A stretch of 20,347 nucleotides of DNA from a virus. Of this stretch, positions 13,428 to 19,956 are shown piece after piece. A program made the position numbers and the translations under genes. The notes beneath the pieces were generated by a model that had not been told where the DNA came from, ran no database searches, and saw only the letters and a list, made by a program, of their open reading frames with translations. Position 1 is the first letter of the stretch. Each line of letters begins with the position of its first letter. The stretch is taken from positions 1 through 20,347 of IMG/VR virus record IMGVR_UViG_3300020173_000077. One strand, 5' to 3'.

Positions 13428-13850
13428 TTATTTATACGATTTAACGTTCCCAATCGTGTATTTTGTTTCTAAATTCCATTCGCTTTTATCACGATGTGAA
13501 ATAATCTTTATGGCTCTTAGAGAAACTTTTGGCTTTGCAGATTCTGGAATAACTATTTCCAATAAGCCCCAATCAGATAATAAAGTTGCAATAGTATTTC
13601 TTCTACCTAAATCATCTTCAGAAAAATTTGAAGGTTTTCCATCGAGGAGAAAAAGTTCTTTAAAATGCACGATAAAATACCGACCTTGCTTATGTAAAAT
13701 ATGGCAACTTTGATAAAGCGTGTTATGTTCTCTTTTTGACGATACTCCAATACGAGTAAGAGTTTCTTTTATTTTTAAAAAATCGTCAGGTTCATCAATA
13801 CGAACCTCTAGCATGCTGTGTGGTGTCCATTCTATAATATTTTCACTCAT
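13428..13850 (-). CDS. regA: RegA translational repressor
   Basis: RegA binds ribosome-binding regions of early phage mRNAs (in T4 including those of 44, 45 and regA itself) and blocks initiation. The 140-residue product (T4 RegA is 122) matches it clearly: EPDDFLKIKETLTRIGV, LYQSCHILHKQGRYFIVHFKE, LFLLDGKPS, DDLGRRNTIATLLSDWGLLEIV and the C-terminal EWNLETKYTIGN. It keeps the T4 position between clamp loader and polymerase, except that two late genes have entered between regA and 43. A TATAAATA late promoter ends 6 bases before its ATG. Several presumed targets here have predicted leaders of 0-5 nt, so the T4 mode of binding around the start codon would need some adaptation. Confidence 0.96.
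   Translation of the reverse strand: MSENIIEWTPHSMLEVRIDEPDDFLKIKETLTRIGVSSKREHNTLYQSCHILHKQGRYFIVHFKELFLLDGKPSNFSEDDLGRRNTIATLLSDWGLLEIVIPESAKPKVSLRAIKIISHRDKSEWNLETKYTIGNVKSYK
13429..13436 (-). promoter_or_regulatory. T4-type late promoter of hsp20
   Basis: TATAAATA on the minus strand, overlapping the last codons of regA. The predicted start is near 13423, giving an 80-nt leader with a small TCC-GAAA-GGA tetraloop hairpin and a strong AAGGAGAT ribosome-binding site. Confidence 0.75.
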
Positions 13851-13856
13851 GTAGTG

Positions 13857-13864
13857 TATTTATA
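13857..13864 (-). promoter_or_regulatory. T4-type late promoter in front of regA
   Basis: TATAAATA on the minus strand. By T4 spacing the transcript begins about 1 nt before the regA ATG at 13850. An A/T-rich run lies upstream. Confidence 0.65.
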
Positions 13865-13882
13865 AAAAAAGAAAACTTCACA

Positions 13883-13978
13883 TTATTTTTTAATTTTTTT
13901 AAAAGTCCAAGAAAATAATTTAATATAAAGCAAAGCTGTTCCTACAAAATAGACGTGTTTTATTGTATTCTTTTTCAT
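13883..13978 (-). CDS. 31-residue basic membrane-type peptide coupled to gene 62
   Basis: This frame runs from ATG 13978 to TAA 13883. The ATG overlaps the gene 62 stop as ATGA and is preceded by GGGAGG, one of the strongest Shine-Dalgarno sequences in the window. It encodes MKKNTIKHVYFVGTALLYIK followed by LFSWTFKKIKK, a hydrophobic centre with basic ends. The strong ribosome-binding site inside the clamp-loader operon argues that it is expressed. It may be a membrane peptide or a small protein partner of the replisome. No homologue is recognised. Confidence 0.65.
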   Translation of the reverse strand: MKKNTIKHVYFVGTALLYIKLFSWTFKKIKK

Positions 13979-14403
13979 TTTCCTCCCTTATCATGTTTCT
14001 TATAAAGTTTATTTATTTCATTCTTATTAAATAAAGGATAGACAGCTTCTGCCTTCTCTCTTGAATATCCATATTCTTTTTGAATTATTTCAACATCTTT
14101 CATAACATTTGCTTTTTTTCCCCATTTAGAAAATCTACGCTTTGCAGTAACGATATTACGATAAAAATCATATTGCATACGATTAGGAATATTATGGTGA
14201 ATATTCATTTCATTTGCAAATAGAATAGTGTCTTTAAAGTAAGACAAACCACGATTAATCATAAATGGAACGTATGCTTTATCAGGAGAGTCTGGATTTG
14301 TAATTTCAAGAGAATGATCTGCCTTACAATCTTCTAATAAATGCTTTCCTTTTCGACCATCGTTGATCGAATTAATAAAAGTGAATGGTGTTAATTTACT
14401 CAT
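13975..14403 (-). CDS. 62: Clamp loader small subunit (T4 gp62)
   Basis: gp62 joins four gp44 subunits to form the T4 clamp loader. The 142-residue product (shorter than T4's 187) is divergent, but its position directly after gene 44 is diagnostic. It contains VPFMINRGLSYFKDTILFANEMN, resembling T4's [21 protein letters not shown], and RMQYDFYRNIVTAKRRFSKWGK, resembling T4's [20 protein letters not shown]. I start at MSKLTPF (ATG 14403), which overlaps the gene 44 TGA by four bases. Another ATG at 14409 would add two residues. The overlap implies translational coupling, as in T4. The 3' end overlaps the 31-residue gene. Confidence 0.9.
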   Translation of the reverse strand: MSKLTPFTFINSINDGRKGKHLLEDCKADHSLEITNPDSPDKAYVPFMINRGLSYFKDTILFANEMNIHHNIPNRMQYDFYRNIVTAKRRFSKWGKKANVMKDVEIIQKEYGYSREKAEAVYPLFNKNEINKLYKKHDKGGK

Positions 14404-15341
14404 TTCCATTCAGATGATGCCATGATTTCTGTTAAACAAGCCACAGTGTTAAGCTCTTTATCAGCTACAAAAGCAGCCTTATATTGATAATCAGCAAGGA
14501 TTAAAATAATAGCCGGAATAGATTGCGGTTGTGCATAATCATAAAGTGTATCATAGATACGCCTAAAAATGACAGATGAATCGATGTCTGTATTATTAGT
14601 CACCCAAGATCTCATATTTTTAAAATCCTTTGATTTGAGATAACCAACAAGTGCAGCAATATTCTGATCAGACATACCAATTAAGATATCAGCAGTTATC
14701 TCACCAGATGATGAATACCTTTGAACTTCGTTAATAACTCTACGCCAATCAGGTGCATACCGCATAATCAATTCAGCAAGAATTTTATTATTAAAGCCTA
14801 CATTTTCGGCTGTAAGAATATCTTGAAGTCGCTTCATAAAACCAGCAGCAAGTTCTGCCAGTTGTTTTTTAGTAGTATTGAACTCAATTACAGAACAACG
14901 TGAATGAAGGGGTTCAATGATTCGATTCTTAAAATTACATGTAAGTATGAATCGACAATTAGCACTAAATTCTTCAATGAAACCTCGAAGAGCAGGTTGT
15001 GTAGATTGCGCATTCAAGTAATCAGCCTCATCAAGGATAACTACCTTAATACCACCATTTAAAGAAACTGACGAAGCAAACTGCTTAATCTTAGAACGAA
15101 GAACGTCGATACCACTTTCTTCTGAAGCATTGATAACCATGTAATCGAGATCTAATTGATTACACAACGCTTTAGCAACTGTCGTTTTACCAAGACCTGC
15201 AGATCCTGTGAGAAGCATATTATGCATTTCACCAGTATCAACAATCTTTTGAAAAGTCTTTTTTAGACTTTGAGGAAGAATACAATCTTCGATAGTTTGA
15301 GGGCGATATTTTTCAACCCATAGGAATTCACTTTTACTCAT
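14400..15341 (-). CDS. 44: Clamp loader large subunit, AAA+ ATPase (T4 gp44)
   Basis: gp44 is the ATPase that opens and loads the gp45 clamp. The 313-residue protein has FLWVEKYRPQTIEDCILP near its start, as in RFC-like loaders. Walker A is LTGSAGLGKTT (44-54) and Walker B is VVILDEADYLN (Asp104-Glu-Ala-Asp). ILTCNFKNRIIEPLHSRCS carries the SRC arginine finger (Arg148). I use the ATG at 15341. A TTG six bases upstream adds only two residues. The gene lies after tRNA-Asn with its own promoter and overlaps gene 62. The predicted leader is about 4 nt. Confidence 0.97.
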   Translation of the reverse strand: MSKSEFLWVEKYRPQTIEDCILPQSLKKTFQKIVDTGEMHNMLLTGSAGLGKTTVAKALCNQLDLDYMVINASEESGIDVLRSKIKQFASSVSLNGGIKVVILDEADYLNAQSTQPALRGFIEEFSANCRFILTCNFKNRIIEPLHSRCSVIEFNTTKKQLAELAAGFMKRLQDILTAENVGFNNKILAELIMRYAPDWRRVINEVQRYSSSGEITADILIGMSDQNIAALVGYLKSKDFKNMRSWVTNNTDIDSSVIFRRIYDTLYDYAQPQSIPAIILILADYQYKAAFVADKELNTVACLTEIMASSEWK

Positions 15342-15351
15342 AAACAAATAT

Positions 15352-15380
15352 ATTATAGGCTATTTTAGCCTAAATGTACA
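15352..15380 (-). promoter_or_regulatory. Sigma70-type promoter of genes 44-62
   Basis: -35 TGTACA (15375-15380), 17-bp spacer and -10 TATAAT (15352-15357). The spacer holds the inverted repeat AGGCTA-TTT-TAGCCT (15357-15371 as read on the plus strand), a possible operator. The predicted start is near 15345. Confidence 0.82.
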
Positions 15381-15388
15381 TAAAAAAA

Positions 15389-15463
15389 TGGCTCGGGTAC
15401 TTGGATTCGAACCAAGGGCCTAGTGGTTAACAGCCACCCGCTCTGCCGCTGAGCTATACCCGA
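15389..15463 (-). tRNA. tRNA-Asn (anticodon GTT)
   Basis: Minus-strand cloverleaf. The acceptor TCGGGTA/TACCCGA is fully paired. The anticodon loop CTGTTAA has GTT at 15429-15431. The T-arm contains TTCGAAT, with discriminator G and an encoded CCA. It lies between tRNA-Thr and the gene 44 promoter. Confidence 0.95.
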
Positions 15464-15473
15464 ATTAGAAATA

Positions 15474-15549
15474 TGGAGCTTCCTGTCAGACTCGAACTGA
15501 CGACCCCGAGATTACAAATCACGTGCTCTACCAACTGAGCTAAGGAAGC
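15474..15549 (-). tRNA. tRNA-Thr (anticodon TGT)
   Basis: Minus-strand cloverleaf. The acceptor GCTTCCT/AGGAAGC is fully paired. The anticodon loop TTTGTAA has TGT at 15514-15516. The T-arm contains TTCGAGT, and CCA is encoded. One T-T mismatch lies in the anticodon stem. It follows the 96-residue gene by 6 bp. Confidence 0.93.
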
Positions 15550-15555
15550 AAAAAA

Positions 15556-15846
15556 TTACTTAAAGATGTTGGTCAATCGTGAAAAAATACCTGGTTTTTC
15601 AACTTCGATATATTTCACAACTTCTTTTTCAATCACCTTTGGTTCAGGTTCAGAAAATTGAACAGGATATACATCCTCTGGATTTTTCTTTGCACGGTTT
15701 AAAGCTTTTTCCATATCACTATGTGTAAAAAGATACGCTTCACCATTTTCTCCAAAAACATGAAAATATTGTTTTGATGAACTTGTTCTTCCGTTCTTAT
15801 TTGTAACAAGGCTAATATAAGCTCTCTGTGGATTTTTTTTAGTCAT
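15556..15846 (-). CDS. Small protein of unknown function, 96 residues
   Basis: I do not recognise this protein. It starts basic and polar (MTKKNPQRAYISLVTNKNG), continues with FHVFGENGEAYLFTHSDMEKALNRAKKNPEDV, a small alpha/beta-like unit, and has a Lys/Glu linker (EPEPKVIEKEVVKYIEVEKP). It ends in an amphipathic IFSRLTNIFK that could contact a membrane or partner protein. It lies between the 84-residue gene and tRNA-Thr and has no clear promoter of its own, so it is probably read from the gp45 region or from the late promoter at 16221-16228. Confidence 0.75.
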   Translation of the reverse strand: MTKKNPQRAYISLVTNKNGRTSSSKQYFHVFGENGEAYLFTHSDMEKALNRAKKNPEDVYPVQFSEPEPKVIEKEVVKYIEVEKPGIFSRLTNIFK

Positions 15847-15906
15847 AATCTAAAATTTTATTAAAGTTATGGCCAGTTTTACAACATAGCCAGGTTGCCG
15901 AGTTGG

Positions 15907-16161
15907 TTACTCCGAGGTTTCCTCAGTCCCCTCTGTGCTAGGAGCATCCGTCGGATTCTCTTCTTTTGGCACATGAAATTCAACAAAAGCCGCAAAAGAG
16001 TCGCGGACATTTCCTACGGCAGAGAGTTCAGATCCTCGAAAGGCTCCGCGCTCTGACGAAAGATCAATGATCTGAACGACCGCTGCAATTTGTTGAACAG
16101 ATAGTTGAGGTTCTGCATTTTCCTGTGTTACTTCTGGAGTATTTTTTGTTTCTTCTGACAT
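15907..16161 (-). CDS. Small conserved-type phage protein, 84 residues
   Basis: The protein has disordered acidic ends (MSEETKNTPEVTQENAEPQ and EENPTDAPSTEGTEETSE) around a compact helical core, LSVQQIAAVVQIIDLSSERG, followed by AFRGSELSAVGNVRDSFAAF. I recall similar short proteins with an RGAF..EL..VG pattern in marine T4-like phages, but no function is known to me. It starts 6 bp after the gp45 stop. A candidate late promoter lies inside the end of gp45, so it may be made both early and late. The core looks like a small protein-protein interaction domain. Confidence 0.78.
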   Translation of the reverse strand: MSEETKNTPEVTQENAEPQLSVQQIAAVVQIIDLSSERGAFRGSELSAVGNVRDSFAAFVEFHVPKEENPTDAPSTEGTEETSE

Positions 16162-16167
16162 AATATA

Positions 16168-16839
16168 TTATGAGTTATAGTTTGAGTTTTTTTCAAGTGC
16201 GATCCAATATTGGGTTTTGTTATTTATACCATTCCATTGTGAAATAAGTTTAGAACTTACTGAAATTTCATAATCGTCTGGTAGCAATTTCAAGTTAGAA
16301 ATAAGAAATTGGAAATCATAAGACCTTGATTCTCCATCGCCAATATTAAGACGATATGTATTTGCAGAAGAATTATCAGGATCTTTTACTTCCAAATATA
16401 CCTTATCACTATCTTCAGTTGATACAATAGAGACTACCGCATGTCCTAATGCACCTCCTGCTTTACGAATTTCATTAATAATATTCGAAGTAATTTTTAC
16501 TTCGAAATCTGGCTCCGGCATATTTACATCTTTTTGCGGAGATGTAAGAATAAGAGGATCAGAATAACGATAATTCACAGAAGCTCTTTCGTTTCTAATT
16601 GACACCGAATTATCACCAAAGTCCAATTCTGGATCTTCAATAAGATTGAGTGCAGACAAAAATTCGTTTAAGTCATAGATTCCCACTTCGGTATCGAAGG
16701 TTTCCTCAACTGTTGCATTTGCCATAATATTTTTAGCATCCGCAATGGTTGATAGCTTGTTGCCATTTTTAATCACAAGGTTTGGATTAATGGCAGAAAA
16801 GTTCTTTAAAACTTCGATTGTTTCTTTACTGATTTTCAT
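16168..16839 (-). CDS. 45: Sliding clamp (T4 gp45)
   Basis: gp45 is the trimeric processivity clamp. In T4 it also activates late transcription together with gp55 and gp33. The 223-residue product (T4 is 228) matches at both ends. MKISKETIEVLKNFSAINPN parallels T4's MKLSKDTTALLKNFATINSG. VGIYDLNEFLSALNLIEDPE parallels T4's VAIYDLNGFLGILSL. LNIGDGESRSYDFQFLISNL parallels T4's LTLGDYDGENTFNFIINM. YWIALEKNS parallels T4's YVVALEADS. The ATG at 16839 lies about 5 nt from the predicted start of its own promoter. The gene keeps the T4 order 46-45-44, with a small nucleotide hydrolase gene inserted before it. Confidence 0.96.
   Translation of the reverse strand: MKISKETIEVLKNFSAINPNLVIKNGNKLSTIADAKNIMANATVEETFDTEVGIYDLNEFLSALNLIEDPELDFGDNSVSIRNERASVNYRYSDPLILTSPQKDVNMPEPDFEVKITSNIINEIRKAGGALGHAVVSIVSTEDSDKVYLEVKDPDNSSANTYRLNIGDGESRSYDFQFLISNLKLLPDDYEISVSSKLISQWNGINNKTQYWIALEKNSNYNS
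16221..16228 (-). promoter_or_regulatory. Candidate late promoter inside gene 45
   Basis: TATAAATA on the minus strand within the last codons of gene 45. The predicted start near 16215 leaves a 54-nt leader for the 84-residue gene. It is coding sequence, so chance occurrence is possible. Confidence 0.45.
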
Positions 16840-16848
16840 AAACTTGAG

Positions 16849-17157
16849 TTATTCTACACTATTTTTAGCAGTTTGTAAATAATAAAATTCCAATAAAAAC
16901 ATCATACAGCAGATTGCGTGTGCGGCATGATGAATGCCGGTCTCCTCATCAGTCGTTTCTCCACGTTGTAAGGCCCATAAGTGACGTTGCGCTGCAGCAA
17001 AATAACGATTATCAAGATTCTCAAGGAATTTCCAATTGTTTCTGTCATATTTTTGGGCACCATAGGTTAAAACCTTTACTACGTCGTCGAGAGCATTCGG
17101 AGGAACTAAGCTATAGTCTGGTTTTGTTGAATCGTATTTAATTCCTGTTGTGTTCAC
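16849..17157 (-). CDS. dATP/dGTP diphosphohydrolase-like protein (DUF5664 type)
   Basis: The 102-residue protein matches the pattern I recall for the dATP/dGTP diphosphohydrolase N-terminal family: GIKYDSTKPDYSLVPPNALD at the start, TYGAQKYDRNNW at about 31-42, AAAQRHLWALQRGE at about 54-67 and DEETGIHHAAHAICCMMFLLE at about 70-90, with the helix-bound His/Asp/Glu residues kept. Such enzymes remove dNTPs, and relatives take part in the purine-pool remodelling of base-modified phages. The start is a GTG at 17155-17157. There is no ATG before the conserved region, and the -10 of its promoter ends only 5 bases upstream. Its 3' end carries the gp45 promoter. Confidence 0.82.
   Translation of the reverse strand: MNTTGIKYDSTKPDYSLVPPNALDDVVKVLTYGAQKYDRNNWKFLENLDNRYFAAAQRHLWALQRGETTDEETGIHHAAHAICCMMFLLEFYYLQTAKNSVE
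16851..16879 (-). promoter_or_regulatory. Sigma70-type promoter of gene 45
   Basis: -35 TTTACA (16874-16879), 17-bp spacer and -10 TAGAAT (16851-16856), located in the 3' end of the upstream gene. The predicted start is near 16844. Confidence 0.82.
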
Positions 17158-17162
17158 AAATT

Positions 17163-17191
17163 ATTATACTGTATTTTAAGCTAATTGTAAA
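17163..17191 (-). promoter_or_regulatory. Sigma70-type promoter of the diphosphohydrolase-like gene
   Basis: -35 TTTACA (17186-17191), 17-bp spacer and -10 TATAAT (17163-17168), overlapping the end of gene 46. The predicted start falls on or beside the GTG start codon. Confidence 0.8.
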
Positions 17192-18897
17192 TCACTTTTT
17201 TTCATTTGGCTAAAATTATTCACCTTTTCAAATTCTATTTTAGCAGGAAATTTACCTTCTAGTAGATCCTGTTTATGGGAAATAATAAAAACGTTTGTTT
17301 CGTTTCCAAGTGTATAGAGAATTTTAATAAGGTTGTCAACTCCGTCTGCATCCATACTTGAATCAAATGTCTCGTCAAGAACCAAAAGGTTTGTATTGGC
17401 ACTATTTTTCATCTTAGCTATTTGTCGCCATGCAAAAAGAAGACTCAAATCAATCCTTTGTTTTTCACCTTCAGAAAATGAAGCATACGTAAATTCATCT
17501 CTATGACGAGATTTAATTGTTTCGTTAAATGAATCATCAAGATGGAAGAGAACAAAGAAGTCAAGTACCTGTAAATATTGGTTAATCAACTTATTCATAA
17601 TAGGGAGATACTGACGTATAACCTTTGTCTTAATTCCAGTATCTCTTAACAATTCACCAATGGCATCAAAATAAGAACTAATTTTTGCTTGTTCAACCCT
17701 AACAATATTAAGCTCTTCTTGCTTTTTTCTATCGTTCAAAAGAATTTCTTGCGCATCGCTACTATCTTGCTTATCTATCGTTTTTGAAAGTGATTGTATT
17801 CTATTTTTAAGAATATTAATCCGTGTTTGATTGTTAAGAATACTACTATTAACTTCGTTTAAATGAACTATTTTCTTATGTAGTACCTTAACATTTTCTT
17901 CAACTACCTTCAATTTTTCTTTTGCGGAATAATAGTCTTCATTTAGAGATTTGGCTTTTGCTTTACATTCATGGTTTTTATTCTTTTTAAGATCTTCAGA
18001 AATATCCTGTGAACAAGTAGGACAACAATCGTTTTCATCATAAAAAATAGATTCTTTTACAACATCATCCATTTTCTGTTTAAGTGCATTGATAGTTATA
18101 GCATAATCATGGCTAGTTGATGTTTCTTTATTATGTAATTTTAAACTTAAATCATAATCTTTGTCATATTCATCCTGTAAAGAAGTATTACTTTTTAGCA
18201 ATTCAGCAATTTCTTCGTTTAAATTTGCGATTTCTTTTTGACGCTTTTCTTCTTGTGACGAATCAATCTTTTTTAATTCATCAATATGTTTTGTTTGGAG
18301 ACTGATCCTTTCTTTAAGGATATTTAAACTGTTGTCGGTTTCTGCCATCTTATTTCTAAGATGTATTGTTTTTTCTTTTAGAACTCCATTCATTTTTGTG
18401 AAGATTCCAATATCAAGAAGATCTTCAATCACATTCCTCCTTTGATGCGAAGGTAATTGCATAAATGGAATAAAGTTTGATGAACCTAAAACAACAACCT
18501 GATGAAAAGATTTGTGATTCAGTTTAAGAATATTTTGCTCAATAAGTTTTTGATAATCACGACTATGTGATTCTTGATTTAACAAATTACCATTACGATA
18601 AACCTCAAAAATGTTAGGCTTTATCCCTCGAATAATTTTGTATTCTATAGATCCAACTGAAAACTCAATTGTAACTAAACAGTTTTTGTTGTTTATAGAA
18701 TTGACTAGCTGAGGTTTATTAATGCTCCTATGAGGTTTACCAAAAAGCGCATAGGATAGAGCATCTAACATAGTAGATTTACCAGCACCATTTGAACCGA
18801 CAATCAATGTTGATTTTTCACGGTTAAGATAAATTACAGATTCGTTATTTCCAGTTGATAAAAAATTCTTCCAAGTAAGTTTTTTAAATATAATCAT
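17176..18897 (-). CDS. 46: Recombination endonuclease subunit, SbcC/Rad50-like (T4 gp46)
   Basis: With gp47, gp46 resects DNA ends for recombination-dependent replication and takes part in host DNA degradation in T4. The 573-residue protein (T4 is 560) has Walker A VGSNGAGKST (33-42) and a long central coiled-coil region with a zinc hook CPTC (Cys292, Cys295). The ABC signature is SFSEGEKQRIDLSL (473-486), Walker B is LLVLDETFDSSMD (Asp508, Glu509), and the switch segment is IISHKQDL. The start codon shares one base with the gene 47 stop (TAATG), so the two subunits are translated together. The gene's last codons contain the next gene's promoter. Confidence 0.97.
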   Translation of the reverse strand: MIIFKKLTWKNFLSTGNNESVIYLNREKSTLIVGSNGAGKSTMLDALSYALFGKPHRSINKPQLVNSINNKNCLVTIEFSVGSIEYKIIRGIKPNIFEVYRNGNLLNQESHSRDYQKLIEQNILKLNHKSFHQVVVLGSSNFIPFMQLPSHQRRNVIEDLLDIGIFTKMNGVLKEKTIHLRNKMAETDNSLNILKERISLQTKHIDELKKIDSSQEEKRQKEIANLNEEIAELLKSNTSLQDEYDKDYDLSLKLHNKETSTSHDYAITINALKQKMDDVVKESIFYDENDCCPTCSQDISEDLKKNKNHECKAKAKSLNEDYYSAKEKLKVVEENVKVLHKKIVHLNEVNSSILNNQTRINILKNRIQSLSKTIDKQDSSDAQEILLNDRKKQEELNIVRVEQAKISSYFDAIGELLRDTGIKTKVIRQYLPIMNKLINQYLQVLDFFVLFHLDDSFNETIKSRHRDEFTYASFSEGEKQRIDLSLLFAWRQIAKMKNSANTNLLVLDETFDSSMDADGVDNLIKILYTLGNETNVFIISHKQDLLEGKFPAKIEFEKVNNFSQMKKSDLQLA

Positions 18898-19955
18898 TAT
18901 ATAGTGTCTTGTGCTTGCGCTTCAATCAATAGTTCTTGCATCATTTTTTTAAGAACATCTTGATTTAAATTAGTTTCTGTAGCATCGATATAGCTATTTA
19001 GCAATGTTGGAGTATCATCGACCTTGACGTCTGAATCATCGATTTTATCACCAGAATATTCATCCAAAGATTCAATGATACGCACTTCGTATGGGTTAAA
19101 GTCGTATACTTGTTCCATGAATTTATCAAAGATGTATAAATCAGTTTTATTAGTGACAACAATCTTTATATAGGTATTCTCGATATCACTCCGACTAAAT
19201 GTCGGTATTTTTGTTTCGTCATAATATACTTTTTGAAACAATACAATAGGATTACATACAGAAGTCAATTCCCTTGTATCAGTATCTAAAATGTGAAAGT
19301 GCTTAGGATCATTTGCGTCTGACCAAGTTAATTCATATTGAGTTCCAAGGTAAGTGACATTTCCTTCAACGCTTTTTGTGTGATAATGACCTGAATAAAC
19401 AGCATCATAACGATTAAATAAGCTCTTATCCATACCATGAGATTTTATATTTGCATTACCCATGTACTTAAATCCTCCTAATTCAAGGTGGCCCATAAGA
19501 ATTGAAGCATTTGAATTTTGAATAAAATCCATGCATTCTTCTTCATTTTCAGGACAAATCCATGGAAGAAAGCCAATTCCTAATCCATCGAATTTTTTTA
19601 TTGTTGGGTCAGTATGTATATTAATACGATCATTATATTTTTCCAGTATTAATTCTAAAGAATTTAGACTATTTGTATTTTTGTAATAAACGTCATGATT
19701 TCCTGGAATGATATCCATGTAAATATCATTATCATAAAGCTTACTAATAAATGTATCATAGTTATGTTTTAACACTTTATAATTTACGAATTTACGATGA
19801 TCAAAATAATCTCCGAGGTGAATTATGTCTCTGATACCATTATCATTTAAGTATGGAAAAAAAACTTCCTCGAAAAAACGACGAGAATAATTCAAATATA
19901 TATCAGACCCATTTTTAACACCAAAATGAGTATCATTTATAAGAGCTATCTTCAT
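18897..19955 (-). CDS. 47: Recombination nuclease subunit, SbcD/Mre11-like (T4 gp47)
   Basis: The 352-residue protein (T4 is 339) is the metallophosphoesterase partner of gp46. Metal-binding motifs appear in order: NDTHFGV (Asp8, His10), HLGDYFDHR (Asp49), PGNHDVYY (Asn86, His87), MGHLELGG (His156) and SGHYHTK (His190, His192). A C-terminal region rich in acidic residues follows, which in the family binds the Rad50-like subunit. The ATG at 19955 comes one base after the gp55 stop, and the stop overlaps the gp46 start. This gives a compact 55-47-46 operon. No Shine-Dalgarno is visible, so coupling probably drives initiation. Confidence 0.96.
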   Translation of the reverse strand: MKIALINDTHFGVKNGSDIYLNYSRRFFEEVFFPYLNDNGIRDIIHLGDYFDHRKFVNYKVLKHNYDTFISKLYDNDIYMDIIPGNHDVYYKNTNSLNSLELILEKYNDRINIHTDPTIKKFDGLGIGFLPWICPENEEECMDFIQNSNASILMGHLELGGFKYMGNANIKSHGMDKSLFNRYDAVYSGHYHTKSVEGNVTYLGTQYELTWSDANDPKHFHILDTDTRELTSVCNPIVLFQKVYYDETKIPTFSRSDIENTYIKIVVTNKTDLYIFDKFMEQVYDFNPYEVRIIESLDEYSGDKIDDSDVKVDDTPTLLNSYIDATETNLNQDVLKKMMQELLIEAQAQDTI

Positions 19956-19956
19956 G

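Noticed and set aside
13015-13713. Long plus-strand open frame opposite hsp20 and regA.
   Set aside because: It is antisense to two clearly recognised genes, with low-complexity content and no ribosome-binding site or promoter. It is a shadow frame.
15888-15925. Plus-strand stretch GCCGAGTTGGTTACTCCGAG resembling the D-arm of a tRNA.
   Set aside because: No matching acceptor, anticodon or T-arm could be assembled, and it overlaps the end of the 84-residue gene on the other strand.
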